Source: Candidatus Zixiibacteriota bacterium (GTDB lineage: Bacteria; Zixibacteria; MSB-5A5; GN15; JAAZOE01). Taken from it: 43,009 nucleotides of DNA. Below the pieces are notes generated by a model. The model was not told the DNA's origin. It ran no database searches and worked only from the letters and a program-made list of their open reading frames with translations. The number at the start of each line of letters is the position of its first letter. The first letter of the stretch is position 1. Below are positions 25,816 to 35,193 of the stretch, piece by piece. The position numbers and the translations under genes are program-made. The DNA is taken from NCBI GenBank assembly GCA_030668485.1, contig DAOUTW010000035.1, forward strand, positions 1-43,009. The letters are read 5' to 3'.

Positions 25816-28800
25816 TTAGGCGCATCCGGGTTGTGGTGGAGTGCCACCCCTGAAAATGTACTTGATCAGGTAGACGGCATCACCGACATCGACCGAACAA
25901 TCGGCATTGACATCGGCGGCCGTCGGGGAAGCCGGTTCGGCTCCGCCCCGGAAGACGTAATTTATAATCACCACGGCATCGCCGACGTCGACCATGCCGT
26001 CGAGGTTGGCATCGCCCGGATTGAGAGTCGAAAACATAAACGCCTGGCTGCTTTGCGTGACACCACTGAATTTATCGACCGCCAGAACTTTCCAATAGTA
26101 ATTCAACCCGGCGGAAGTCGAATCGACCGGAGTGTATACCGAATCATTAATCCCGGACATGGTGTCGGCGGCGGTAAACGCTTCATCATTGGCAATGATC
26201 AGGCTGTAGCTCAACGTGTCATAAAGATCGCTTTCGCTGGATTTGGCCCAGTGGTAGGTGACAAGCTCATCGCTCATTATCGCACTGTCGGCCGGTGCGA
26301 TCAGATCGAACGCCCCCGGAAGCTGGTTGTCGGCATTGACCCAGAAGGTTGCCGCCGTACTCCAGGCGCCGTCTTCGTAACCGTCATTGGCGCGAGCACG
26401 CCAGTAGTAAACCATATCATCGGTCAATGACATACCGACCGCCCAGGAACTATTCGTCGCTCCTTCCGGTTGATTGTCAGCCTGAGCGACCAATGAGGTC
26501 AGCAGTTCGTCATCATAAAGTTCATAGTCATAGGTCAGAGCATCAAGTTCATTGTCACTGGAATTTTGTATCTGAAGAGTCGGCGTTGCATCGGTTATCG
26601 CATCCAGATTCGCAGGAGTCATTCCGGAAGGCATTCCGGGAACCGAATTCATTCGGAACTGGCCGGTTTGCCAGTTGGACCATTGGGTGCCGTTGTAGAC
26701 GCGTACACGAAGATGATAGGTCTGCCCGTCGTTGAGAGCCGCGCCGGCATAGACGACATTGGTATCGGCTCCGGCTGTCGGACCGTAATCCCACATTTCG
26801 GCAATCGCCCAATCGGTGTCGGTGCCGACCTGCACATGATACTCCTGCTGCGGTGCGCCGCCGGCATCATAGTAAGGCCAGGCAACATTCGGCGTATGAT
26901 CGGTCAGGTTCATATCTGCTCCGGGACCGATCTCGATCATGGCAACTTCAGGATAACCTGCCGCGGCGCTTACGCCGAGAAAATCGAGAATGCGATAATA
27001 TATCGTATCTCTTTCGGCGAAACGATAATCACCCTCGACGATCGCCTCGAATCCGAAGGAGAAGAACATCATCTTGTATGCTCCGGAATAAGATACTGCC
27101 GCCAGGTCGGTGCCGCCGTAGTGCAGGAGTTCTCCCAGGCCGCCGTTGACGGCCGAAAGGTGATCCGGATTAGTCTGATTGCTGGCCCCTCCGGCGCCGG
27201 CAAGTGACAGGATATTGAGATCGCCAAATAGCGCCGATCCTGGATCGGGAGTCAATACCGGTATGAACGAGGTCGACAAGTAAGAAGCTTTCAAATAGTC
27301 GGACAGGAAGGTCGGGTAGGAGGATGACATCTGAAGCGCTATCCCCTGCCCGGATAAAAACAAGCTGCCGCCACCGTCCATAAAATCTTCCAGAGCACTT
27401 ACATCGGAAGCGGTTAACGGGTCGGTGCGATAATCCCCCGAGAACCAGATAACGGCATCGTATTTGTCCAGATCTGAAAGAGTCGGCGAACCGGAGGACC
27501 ATTTGTTCCACAGATCATAAGGAACCCGTCTGCCATAGAGAGGATCGGAGTAATATTCGTTGATGCTGTCATTGTAATCATCGTCAACCAGCAGTACCGC
27601 CGGGCGTCCGACATTTTCTTCCACGGCCAGGACACTTACGAACGACCCGCCATCGGAAGTAATCGTAAGGAAGAAAGAGTCAATCCGAGGCGTATAGTCG
27701 AGAGGAATTTCGAATTCCAGAGGAAGGCTGTTATTGTCGGCCGATCCGCCGCCCGGTATCGTGCCGAGTACGGCCGAACTGTTGGTAATATTAATCGTGC
27801 CGTCGTCGATAGACAGGTCGACTGTGGCCGAGGATGCGTCCTTCCAGTCATTACCGACCGTCAGAGTCAACTCAATCGTCTCCCCTGCTTCGAGGACACC
27901 GTCACCATCACCTCCGGCAACATCGGATAACACGTGTCCCATCAAATAAAGATAGGGTCGCGACCAACTGATATCCAGATCAGCCGCCATGATGGAATCC
28001 GATGAAGAGATATTCCAGGCTGCAACCTCGGTCGAAGTATTCACGTATGTTTTCGAGCCGGGATTGGTTTTATCATTAAAATGGGGAGCATATCCGTCAT
28101 TGGGAAAAGCATCGCCGCCGTCCCCGGAATTATTATTGTTTTGCAGATCGAATTTGCCATCGGCCTGTTCCAGCATTACCCTCGGGTGCCAGTCATTGGA
28201 ATTGCCACCGACATTTTCATCGATATGCCAGACCAAAAGCCCTGAACCGGGCAGATAATCATCGAAACCCATTTTCTGGCGGTTTTCGATCAGAAAATAC
28301 TCGTTTCCGATTTGTCCATTTTTCCACAAACGGTAACCGGTCGAGTTCCATTCAATAGCCGGGAATTCAATATTGGTCTGGTTGGAAGTTATGTTTATCG
28401 GATTTAACCACCCAAGGCGATACTTGGACCAGACGGTAAAATGTGAAGGCGACCGCGACTGACCGTTGTAGCTGCCGCTGGCCATCACGGCCCATTTGCC
28501 GGCGCCGCTGGAGGAGTAATCGGTATCGTAAAGATCAGGCAAACCGAGGACATGACCAAATTCATGGCAAAACACGCCGATCGGAATCAATCCCTGGTTG
28601 CTCGGGCTTTCTTCCGGTTCAATCGAATAACTGGCCACGTAAACGCCGTCTTTGTAACGGGGATTAATATTCCATTGATGCGAATGAATCTCGCAATTGT
28701 TGCCCGATTCCTCGTATCCGGTCCCGGCATGAACCACAAAAATGCCGTCGACATAATTGTTGCCGTCATTATCATAGAGTGAAAAATCGACATCGGCATC

Positions 28801-29334
28801 AGCGGCATCGACAGCCTCTTCAACCAATTTTTGAGCATTATTCGGATAGGAACCCATGCCCCGCGATCCATCGCAGAAATTGGTATAGTAGTCCGAGTTT
28901 TGAGAAGCGGTATACCATCCGGCGATGTCACCTTCCATGACAAAATTGCCGTAGGAGTTTTCGTAGTAGAACTCTGTCATCGAGCCGGTGGGGTTTATCC
29001 CCTCGGAGAAGAGAAGAGAATCGAAATCGGCGGTCGAACCGGCAGTCCACCCGGAGGCAAACGACTTGTTCGGAAAATCTACAAGGATCACCAGCACGCG
29101 AAAAGTAGCATTGGGGGACAAAGAGAAGTCGGCCCGTCCTTTGCCATCGTCGGCAAGGCCGGAATTAACGCCTCTGGCGCGAGCATCGGCCATCGACTGC
29201 ATAAACTCGTCGAAGAGTCCCTCATCCTTGAGTTTTTGAATGACCTCTTCGGTCGGCGGAACCGCAAAAAGGCTGGCGCTGAACAATATGAAAATGAGTG
29301 AGGTTAGTATCGTCGTGAAGTATTTTGAGTTCAT
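25816..29334 (-). CDS. Secreted M6-family metalloprotease with dockerin
   Basis: 1172 residues. Signal peptide (1-23), propeptide-like helix (25-60), then an M6 (immune inhibitor A-like) zincin domain (about 75-400) with the zinc site HEFGHVLGLPD (H257, E258, H261, D267). It continues with an Ig-like segment, a flavodoxin-like segment (AVLLVDDDYNDS), two or three fibronectin-III-like modules (YHLRVRVYNGTQWSNW, YYWRARANDGYEDGAWS, YYWKVLAVD) and a C-terminal dockerin pair. Likely an extracellular protease held at the surface through its dockerin. The ATG at 29334 follows GGAG by 7 nt and starts the signal peptide; an 18-residue upstream extension is rejected. Confidence 0.92.
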   Translation of the reverse strand: MNSKYFTTILTSLIFILFSASLFAVPPTEEVIQKLKDEGLFDEFMQSMADARARGVNSGLADDGKGRADFSLSPNATFRVLVILVDFPNKSFASGWTAGSTADFDSLLFSEGINPTGSMTEFYYENSYGNFVMEGDIAGWYTASQNSDYYTNFCDGSRGMGSYPNNAQKLVEEAVDAADADVDFSLYDNDGNNYVDGIFVVHAGTGYEESGNNCEIHSHQWNINPRYKDGVYVASYSIEPEESPSNQGLIPIGVFCHEFGHVLGLPDLYDTDYSSSGAGKWAVMASGSYNGQSRSPSHFTVWSKYRLGWLNPINITSNQTNIEFPAIEWNSTGYRLWKNGQIGNEYFLIENRQKMGFDDYLPGSGLLVWHIDENVGGNSNDWHPRVMLEQADGKFDLQNNNNSGDGGDAFPNDGYAPHFNDKTNPGSKTYVNTSTEVAAWNISSSDSIMAADLDISWSRPYLYLMGHVLSDVAGGDGDGVLEAGETIELTLTVGNDWKDASSATVDLSIDDGTINITNSSAVLGTIPGGGSADNNSLPLEFEIPLDYTPRIDSFFLTITSDGGSFVSVLAVEENVGRPAVLLVDDDYNDSINEYYSDPLYGRRVPYDLWNKWSSGSPTLSDLDKYDAVIWFSGDYRTDPLTASDVSALEDFMDGGGSLFLSGQGIALQMSSSYPTFLSDYLKASYLSTSFIPVLTPDPGSALFGDLNILSLAGAGGASNQTNPDHLSAVNGGLGELLHYGGTDLAAVSYSGAYKMMFFSFGFEAIVEGDYRFAERDTIYYRILDFLGVSAAAGYPEVAMIEIGPGADMNLTDHTPNVAWPYYDAGGAPQQEYHVQVGTDTDWAIAEMWDYGPTAGADTNVVYAGAALNDGQTYHLRVRVYNGTQWSNWQTGQFRMNSVPGMPSGMTPANLDAITDATPTLQIQNSSDNELDALTYDYELYDDELLTSLVAQADNQPEGATNSSWAVGMSLTDDMVYYWRARANDGYEDGAWSTAATFWVNADNQLPGAFDLIAPADSAIMSDELVTYHWAKSSESDLYDTLSYSLIIANDEAFTAADTMSGINDSVYTPVDSTSAGLNYYWKVLAVDKFSGVTQSSQAFMFSTLNPGDANLDGMVDVGDAVVIINYVFRGGAEPASPTAADVNADCSVDVGDAVYLIKYIFRGGTPPQPGCA

Positions 29335-29369
29335 CGAAACTCCATGTTTTATCGATCCAAAATATTTAC

Positions 29370-29392
29370 GGCAGTGCCTTAAAGTCACTGCC
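29370..29392 (-). promoter_or_regulatory. Hairpin in the leader of the M6 protease gene
   Basis: A perfect 7-bp stem GGCAGTG/CACTGCC with a 9-nt loop, 36-58 bp before the start codon and without a T-tract. It may stabilise or control the mRNA; no known riboswitch class is matched. Confidence 0.3.
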
Positions 29393-29484
29393 GCTCCCGT
29401 AGTATAAAACCGGAATAATGCTTAACGGTTCCTCAAACAACTCCGATTTCCAATGCAGGTTCCCGAAAGGGAGTAATTGCAGTA

Positions 29485-30204
29485 TTACACCACCGGCGCC
29501 TTTTGCGGCTCGGCGATCAACCCCTTAACCAACGCGGTAATATATTCCGGCACTACCTGTAATTGAGCGTCGAACTGATTATAAAAATTTCCATCGGGCG
29601 TGTCAACTACAGTCCGGATTAATAAAAAAGGCTTTTCGTTCATCTGGCATACGCGAGCCACTACCGCCCCCTCGCGGTCAATGGCAACGACACCGAAGTC
29701 CCGCTGCATCTGACCGATAATTTTACGGTCGGACAGCGGATAATCGCTGGATACAACAGTCCCGACGACCAGTTGCGGCCGATTGGATTTACCCCCGAAA
29801 ACATCATTATATGATTCGCCGATCCGGGCCAGAAGATGTGAGTCGACCGGAATCAGCAATTTATCTGCTTCTGAGTCATTTCCCGAATTTGCAGTCTTTG
29901 CGGAATTGGCATCTATTTGCATGAGGCGATTGGCGATAACTATATCCCCCTGCTGGAGGAACGGCACCAGTGGGCCGGCCGGACCGGTTACGATAAGCGA
30001 TTCAACATCGAAACGGTCGATAGCGATCTGGGCGGCAATGGCGACCGGAAGTTTGCCGATATCACTGCAAACCATGACAACTTCAGCCCCGGCGAGAATT
30101 CCGGAAAAGAAAGTCATACCGGCATAGGTATTTTCAGATAAGATATCAGCCTGATGCTTAAAATAACCGATTTCTTCCCGGGCCACGCCTATAATTGCAA
30201 TCAT
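29485..30204 (-). CDS. MTA/SAH nucleosidase-like phosphorylase-family protein
   Basis: 239 residues of the PNP/UDP phosphorylase superfamily. Seen: MIAIIGVAREEIGYF at the N-terminus, GPAGPLVPFLQQGDIVI, the purine-binding AIDREGAVVARVCQ with the conserved Glu, and RTVVDTPDGN with the catalytic Asp. The Met usual before the Glu in MTA/SAH nucleosidase is Arg here, so futalosine hydrolase or another N-ribosyl hydrolase is also possible. Single gene on the minus strand, between the M6 protease and a methyltransferase; not obviously in an operon. Confidence 0.75.
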   Translation of the reverse strand: MIAIIGVAREEIGYFKHQADILSENTYAGMTFFSGILAGAEVVMVCSDIGKLPVAIAAQIAIDRFDVESLIVTGPAGPLVPFLQQGDIVIANRLMQIDANSAKTANSGNDSEADKLLIPVDSHLLARIGESYNDVFGGKSNRPQLVVGTVVSSDYPLSDRKIIGQMQRDFGVVAIDREGAVVARVCQMNEKPFLLIRTVVDTPDGNFYNQFDAQLQVVPEYITALVKGLIAEPQKAPVV

Positions 30205-30430
30205 TGCGCCTTTCCTCGATCAGAATTCTGAGTAAAACTCCGTCAGGTATGCCTGCCGGGGACTTTTTCTTAAAAGTTCGGCAGGAGACGACTACAATTA
30301 TATATTATCGGCGATCAGGGAAATATGATTAACCCGGCAATAGCGGGGGCTACTCTTTGGCTGTTGGGTAAATGGCCTGATTGTGATGCTGGAGTTCTAT
30401 ATTTATGACAGCTTTTCCAGTAAATTCTGC

Positions 30431-31171
30431 CTATTTGGTCAGAACTGCCACAATATCACGGGAATCGCGGTCCAAAGGTCTGGTCAGGACCAGGTCGGAA
30501 AAGAATTCCGATTGAGAAAATCCGGCTGATTTCGCCGCATTTTCCAGCATTTCGGCATTCATTGCCATAATTGGCGAAGTGATAAATTTATGGGTGACCT
30601 TACCCATATCATGCTCGATCACGACCACGTTCAGGCGGGTATCTCCCTTGTCAAAATCGAAAAAGCGGACAAAGGTGAAATTGTCTTCGCTGGAAACTTT
30701 GATTATCCGCTGGTCGTTGTTTCTGAACCAGGCGGTATTGAGTAGCTGCAGTATAGCCCTGCCTCCCGGTTTCAGGGCACGCTGAAACGATTTCATAGCC
30801 AGACTCAGGCGCTGCTCATTGACCACCCCGGCGATGGAATTGGCCATGCAGAAGATAGCGTCATAATTACCCCACCATTCTTCGGGAATGGTTTCGAAAT
30901 ATTCATGCTCGAATTGCGGCTGGATCCCCTCCTTCAGGGCGTTGGTGCGTGCCAGATCGAGCATCTCTTTGGCGGCATCGAATCCGAGAACATCGACACC
31001 GATTTTGGACAGGATAATCGTATGAATTCCCGAACCGCATCCGGCATCCAGGGCTTTTTTGATATTAAATTTTTCGACAAGGTGTTTGATGACTCCGAAA
31101 TCATTGATCAGCCGTCTGGAATAGCCGGTCATCAAATCGTAGAACGATGATATTTCTGAAAAATCCGCCAT
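30431..31171 (-). CDS. Class I SAM-dependent methyltransferase
   Basis: 246 residues with the Rossmann-type SAM-binding motif LDAGCGSGIHTIIL (about 40-53), the acidic loop VDVLGFDAAKEML, and post-motifs YDAIFCMANSIA and LKPGGRAILQLLN. The substrate cannot be told from the sequence. It starts 2 bp after the stop of the NapH-like gene and is therefore probably cotranscribed and coupled with it. Confidence 0.85.
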   Translation of the reverse strand: MADFSEISSFYDLMTGYSRRLINDFGVIKHLVEKFNIKKALDAGCGSGIHTIILSKIGVDVLGFDAAKEMLDLARTNALKEGIQPQFEHEYFETIPEEWWGNYDAIFCMANSIAGVVNEQRLSLAMKSFQRALKPGGRAILQLLNTAWFRNNDQRIIKVSSEDNFTFVRFFDFDKGDTRLNVVVIEHDMGKVTHKFITSPIMAMNAEMLENAAKSAGFSQSEFFSDLVLTRPLDRDSRDIVAVLTK

Positions 31172-31173
31172 GG

Positions 31174-32247
31174 TTATCGGCCGGGATGTCCGTACTCCGG
31201 CCCATCCATCCTTTCCATATGATAAATATATTCCTGGTTAGAGATGGAGTTTTCCCATGGTCCTGTCAACTTAAAAAGGAGTAAGGCGCCCCAAAATGTG
31301 AAAACGATGGCATAGGCCCACACTCTTTTAGGGATTCGTTTTTTTCGTCCGACCACTTTCAATTCCAGCGCGCCCTCGACCGGGCAGGCATCGACGCAAT
31401 CGAGGCAGCCGGTGCATTCGTCCGAGACGACGGTTTTTATTTTATCGACTTTGATAAACGACGGACAGGCTTTGGCGCACTTGCCGCAATCGATACAGGC
31501 TCCGGCATCGCGCTTGATTTTTCCCGGTCCCAAAAGGGAAAGCATTCCCAGCAATGCACCGTAAGGGCAAAGATAGCGGCACCAGAATCCACGGAGGATA
31601 ATCGACAAACCGAAGAGAGTAATAATAGTCCAGAGGCCAAACGAATCAATCTCGGTGAAGAATTTGAGCATTTTAACGTCGGCGACTTTATTATAGGGCG
31701 AAGTGATAAACTCCCGAATCATCTCTGGCGACATCGACCAGAAAACAGCCCAGACAAAGAAAAGCAAAAGTAGATATTTGAGCGACCGTAAGGGGTAATC
31801 GAGGAGTTTCGGAAGTTTCAATCGTTTGTCTTTGAACCATCGGCCGACGACGCTGTCGCCGATGTTGCCGATCATTTCGGAGATAAACCCGAACGGGCAA
31901 ACCCAGCTACAAAACCCTTTTTTAAATAGGAACCCGACCGCCACCGCCACCAGAAGGATTACCATAGCGCTTGGGTGGATGGTGTTTAGTGTACCCGTTA
32001 AGACCCAGTCTCGCAACGAGATCATACCTGATATCGGAAGGAACGATTCAACCCCCGGAGGTCTCGTTACCGACGCTCCTGCGGTGCCGGATTCGAGATA
32101 ATTGACGAACCGGATAAACTCGACGCCGATCCAAACGGTAATCGCCGATCCGACGATCTGCATCCAGAAACGAAACTTCCGGGTCGAAAACCGTTTCCTG
32201 CTGCTGTTTGTTGACTCTTCTATTTTATCTGCTGCGACTGCTTTCAT
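31174..32247 (-). CDS. NapH/RdxA-like membrane polyferredoxin
   Basis: 357 residues. Several membrane helices carry two cysteine motifs near the membrane face (CSWVCPFG and CRYLCPYG), and two cytoplasmic [4Fe-4S] ferredoxin motifs follow (CIDCGKCAKACP and CTGCLDCVDACP). This is the NapH/NosR/CcoG-type layout that passes electrons between the quinone pool and periplasmic enzymes. A partner reductase is not in the window. The ATG at 32247 is preferred (GAGG 8 nt upstream) over a TTG six codons earlier. The basic N-terminal tail is cytoplasmic. Confidence 0.85.
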   Translation of the reverse strand: MKAVAADKIEESTNSSRKRFSTRKFRFWMQIVGSAITVWIGVEFIRFVNYLESGTAGASVTRPPGVESFLPISGMISLRDWVLTGTLNTIHPSAMVILLVAVAVGFLFKKGFCSWVCPFGFISEMIGNIGDSVVGRWFKDKRLKLPKLLDYPLRSLKYLLLLFFVWAVFWSMSPEMIREFITSPYNKVADVKMLKFFTEIDSFGLWTIITLFGLSIILRGFWCRYLCPYGALLGMLSLLGPGKIKRDAGACIDCGKCAKACPSFIKVDKIKTVVSDECTGCLDCVDACPVEGALELKVVGRKKRIPKRVWAYAIVFTFWGALLLFKLTGPWENSISNQEYIYHMERMDGPEYGHPGR

Positions 32248-32387
32248 TTTCTCAACCTCAATCAATATTCAGATATAAGTTACGAAATCCCCGGAATAAG
32301 TAATTGATTTAGGTCAACTGCCAAAAGGCAGCTTTTGGTATCTCCTACATATATAAAATGCGCATGTTCACATCAGCCAGCATTTGT

Positions 32388-32535
32388 GTGCGGCGTACGT
32401 CCCCGTGCACCGTGAGGTGTTTAATGACAGCGCGGTCAGGAATCCCTTCCTGACCGTTTGAATCGAATAATAAGCTTTGGGCGTCAGGAAAGGGTTCCTG
32501 ACGCCGCATAAAATATTTCATAGGCGGTGCACACG
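32388..32535. repeat. Composite palindromic repeat element
   Basis: Two perfect hairpins of one family: CGGTCAGGAA-TCCC-TTCCTGACCG (32433-32456) and, at 32480-32505, an 11-bp stem GGCGTCAGGAA with loop AGGG. They are enclosed by GTGCACCG (32405-32412) and its complement CGGTGCAC (32524-32531). The whole 307-bp gap 32248-32554 has no gene. Confidence 0.75.
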
Positions 32536-32554
32536 GAAGGAAGCCTTTCAGTTG

Positions 32555-33412
32555 TCATTTCATTAAGAGGGTTTTTTTTACAAACATTGAATCATCTATC
32601 CTAATTGTATAATAATATACCCCGGAGGGGAGATCGTAAGCTTCCCAAAGAGCATGATAATGGCCCGGATTTTGGAATTCATCGGTCAGTGTATCAATTA
32701 CTTGATGCAGAGAATCATGGATTGTAAGAAGTACATTTGTTGGGGAATTTACCCTATACGAAATTGTCGTGGTGGGTCCGAATGGCGCATAAGGATAATG
32801 CTTATCCGTGGTCCAAACGGCATACCCGCCTTTGCCTATCGCATGAAGAATATGATTAAACTCTTTTCGAAATAATTCGATACCAGTTCTGCGATCAACC
32901 AAAACTGCCTGGTAACCAACATTTATATTTTGCTTATTTGGGGGGGAGTAAGTTTGGCGAAATATAAACCTGGGACCACACATTTTCTCAACAATAATAT
33001 TAGTTGCATAAGTGCCCGCAATACATTTTTCATAAGTTCCTTTATAATGATATAATTCAAGATGTGTTTCAGCGTGTTCATCATTTTCTCTAATTGAAAG
33101 GCTATCGATATTTAGAATTGGTATATCATCAACATTGTCTTGTATGCCCTCGCCTAATTTATAATAAGTTTCGAATATCCCCATAATAGTAAACTGCGAA
33201 CTGTCAGTCGCGTTATAATCTTGTTCCACTCGCAGGACCCAAAGATATCCATTTAATGAATCAATAGGCAACATTTCACCTTCTATCTGCCACTCCCTAA
33301 GCAATCCCTCCTTAGCCTGTGAGTATACCATCGGTAATGTCAAAACGAGGCAGATAACAAAGAAAGTCTTAACCACAGTTGACATGGCGGACGACTGTGA
33401 TAATAATGTCAT
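32555..33412 (-). CDS. Secreted protein with FlgD/Por-like C-terminal domain
   Basis: 285 residues, AT-rich. Signal peptide (about 10-32). The last 75 residues form an FlgD-like/T9SS-type Ig fold (ISYRVNSPTNVLLTIHDS, HYHALWEAYDLPSGVYYYTI, KKTLLMK) as found in surface-exported proteins of FCB bacteria. The middle part is not recognised. The start ATG is 9 nt after AGGAAGG. It stands alone, with palindromic repeats on both sides (32388-32535 and 33514-33539), which may mark a transferred gene. Confidence 0.78.
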   Translation of the reverse strand: MTLLSQSSAMSTVVKTFFVICLVLTLPMVYSQAKEGLLREWQIEGEMLPIDSLNGYLWVLRVEQDYNATDSSQFTIMGIFETYYKLGEGIQDNVDDIPILNIDSLSIRENDEHAETHLELYHYKGTYEKCIAGTYATNIIVEKMCGPRFIFRQTYSPPNKQNINVGYQAVLVDRRTGIELFRKEFNHILHAIGKGGYAVWTTDKHYPYAPFGPTTTISYRVNSPTNVLLTIHDSLHQVIDTLTDEFQNPGHYHALWEAYDLPSGVYYYTIRIDDSMFVKKTLLMK

Positions 33413-33513
33413 AACAAATCCTTCCTTTGATTGCTTATACTGTATTATCGGCTATGATATCCACACAATAAACTGGTTTTTTTGAGGGCGGGGTACTCAG
33501 TAAATAAGCAAAC

Positions 33514-33539
33514 GGCGTCAGGAAAGCATTCCTGACGCC
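33514..33539. repeat. Palindromic repeat of the CAGGAA-N4-TTCCTG family
   Basis: Perfect 11-bp stem GGCGTCAGGAA/TTCCTGACGCC with loop AGCA. The stem is identical to 32480-32505; only the loop differs. It lies 22 bp after the hisS stop and could help end transcription. Confidence 0.85.
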
Positions 33540-33561
33540 TCATAGAAATTTTGCGAGATGA

Positions 33562-34992
33562 TCAACGTTTGATCTTTTGCAGAAGGTCGCGGAGGTAGGG
33601 GATCAATTTGTCGCGGTCGATGGTTTCCTGGATGTTTTCGGCCTTGAGCCACTCTTCCCGGTCGGAAACTTCCTGTGCCTGCACCCGTCCGGCGACAAGA
33701 TTTTTGATTGTCACCTGGTTGTTTGCGAACTCATCCGACCCAAGTATAACTGCAATCGGGACACCGATTTTGTCGCCATACTTCAACTGTTTGGTTAAGT
33801 TCTTGGTCTCCCCCAGAAAGATCTCGGCGCGGAATCCCTGCGAACGAATTTCATTGAGGATCTTTATATATTCCGGCATCTTCTCCCGGTCCATAGCGGT
33901 AACCAAAACCTCGGAGATGGTCGTCCGCGACTGGATCAGATCACGCGACATGAGCGCTGCCAGCAGACGGTCTATTCCCGCTGATGCTCCCGTGCCGGGG
34001 ACTTTTTTGCCCAAAAATCTTTCGACCAATCCATCATATCTTCCGCCGGCGAAAACTGAACCAACCTCGGGAATATCTTTCAGGACCGTCTCAAACACCG
34101 GCCCAGTGTAATACCCGAGACCCCGCACGATGGTCATGTCGACAATTGTTTTTTCGGCAGGAACGCCGAAAGCGAGGAGGTATCCTGCTATTTCGCGGAG
34201 TTCGTTGATACCTTCTTCGGCCTCTTCAATTCCCTTGAGCATGCCTTCTGCGGAATCAAGAGATTTTTGGGAAAGGAATTCTTCTATGATGGCAATCTGC
34301 TGGACCGGTAAATTTAGTCCCGGAATCTTGTCGCCCGATTTGTCGATCCGCCCCGGTCCCAACTCCTGTTTGATCGCTACCATCCCCTGCTTTTCGAGTT
34401 TGTCCATAACGCGGAAAATATCGGGGGACTGCTCCGGTGAAATTTTTGCAAATTCGGCCAGACCGTTCAGGATGCGGCGATTGGAATAGCGGATTTCATA
34501 GTTGGGTAGATTCAGCTTTTCGAATGAGTTTCCGATGGCGGCCATGATTTCGGCGTCGGCCAGCATCGAGGCGGTTCCGACCGAATCGATATCGAATTGC
34601 ATAAATTCGCGGAATCGTCCCAGCCCCGGTTTATCGACGCGCCAGACCGGGCCGAATTGGTAACGGCGGAACGGGAGAGGAAGTTCGGGATTTCCGGCAA
34701 CATAGCGGGCCAGCGAGGCGGTTAGTTCAAACCGCAAAGCCATATCGACCTTTTCAGGGCCGGTGAAATTGAAAATTGTCTCAAGGTTGTCCGAACCGTA
34801 ATCGGCGCCTTTGAGCGTCTCTATTTTTTCCAGAGCCGGGGTTTGAAGGGGCGAAAAGCCGAATGATTCAAACACTTCGCGAAATGTTTTCAACAGTTCT
34901 TGCCGAGCGATCTCCTCGGAGGGCTCATAATCGCGAAATCCCTTCAGGACTTCGGGTCGGATTTTTTTTGATTTGCCTTTTTTCTTACCCAT
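33562..34992 (-). CDS. hisS: Histidyl-tRNA synthetase, divergent (alpha/eukaryote-like) type
   Basis: 476 residues. Class II synthetase: motif 1 region (about 45-55), motif 2 at 108-135 (R118, R126, R128), the HisA/HisB region (VRGLGYYTGPVFE, AGGRYDGLV) and a C-terminal anticodon-binding domain (about 370-476). The motif 2 loop reads RVDKPGLGRFREFMQFD. The canonical bacterial loop has Gln (E. coli Q118) where this has Gly123; the GRFREFMQFD pattern is close to the alphaproteobacterial and eukaryotic enzymes. It lies 26 bp downstream of tRNA-His on the same strand, probably in one transcript. See the finding on tRNA-His. Confidence 0.97.
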   Translation of the reverse strand: MGKKKGKSKKIRPEVLKGFRDYEPSEEIARQELLKTFREVFESFGFSPLQTPALEKIETLKGADYGSDNLETIFNFTGPEKVDMALRFELTASLARYVAGNPELPLPFRRYQFGPVWRVDKPGLGRFREFMQFDIDSVGTASMLADAEIMAAIGNSFEKLNLPNYEIRYSNRRILNGLAEFAKISPEQSPDIFRVMDKLEKQGMVAIKQELGPGRIDKSGDKIPGLNLPVQQIAIIEEFLSQKSLDSAEGMLKGIEEAEEGINELREIAGYLLAFGVPAEKTIVDMTIVRGLGYYTGPVFETVLKDIPEVGSVFAGGRYDGLVERFLGKKVPGTGASAGIDRLLAALMSRDLIQSRTTISEVLVTAMDREKMPEYIKILNEIRSQGFRAEIFLGETKNLTKQLKYGDKIGVPIAVILGSDEFANNQVTIKNLVAGRVQAQEVSDREEWLKAENIQETIDRDKLIPYLRDLLQKIKR

Positions 34993-35018
34993 GGGATTTC
35001 ATTTTCTCAATAAAAAAA

Positions 35019-35093
35019 TACTGGGGGGCGGAATTGAACCGCCGGCCTCCTGATCCACAATCAGGCGCTCTAACCTAACTGAGCTACCCCAGC
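35019..35093 (-). tRNA. tRNA-His(GTG) lacking G-1, with A73
   Basis: 75-nt cloverleaf on the minus strand: acceptor GCTGGGG/CCCCAGT (G1-U72 wobble), T8-A9, D-stem GCTC/GAGC, anticodon stem CCTGA/TCAGG with loop TTGTGGA (GTG, His), T-stem GGCGG/CCGCC with loop TTCAATT, discriminator A. The base before position 1 is T, not G, and no C73 is present. The 3' CCA is not encoded; seven T follow. Confidence 0.93.
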
Positions 35094-35193
35094 ACGGACT
35101 CTATATATTATTTCTTATCGCCGGTAAGTCAAGCGATTTCAACCCAGAACAGAAAATTACAACCTTCGGTTCCCGCTGCACTGCTACCCGCGT

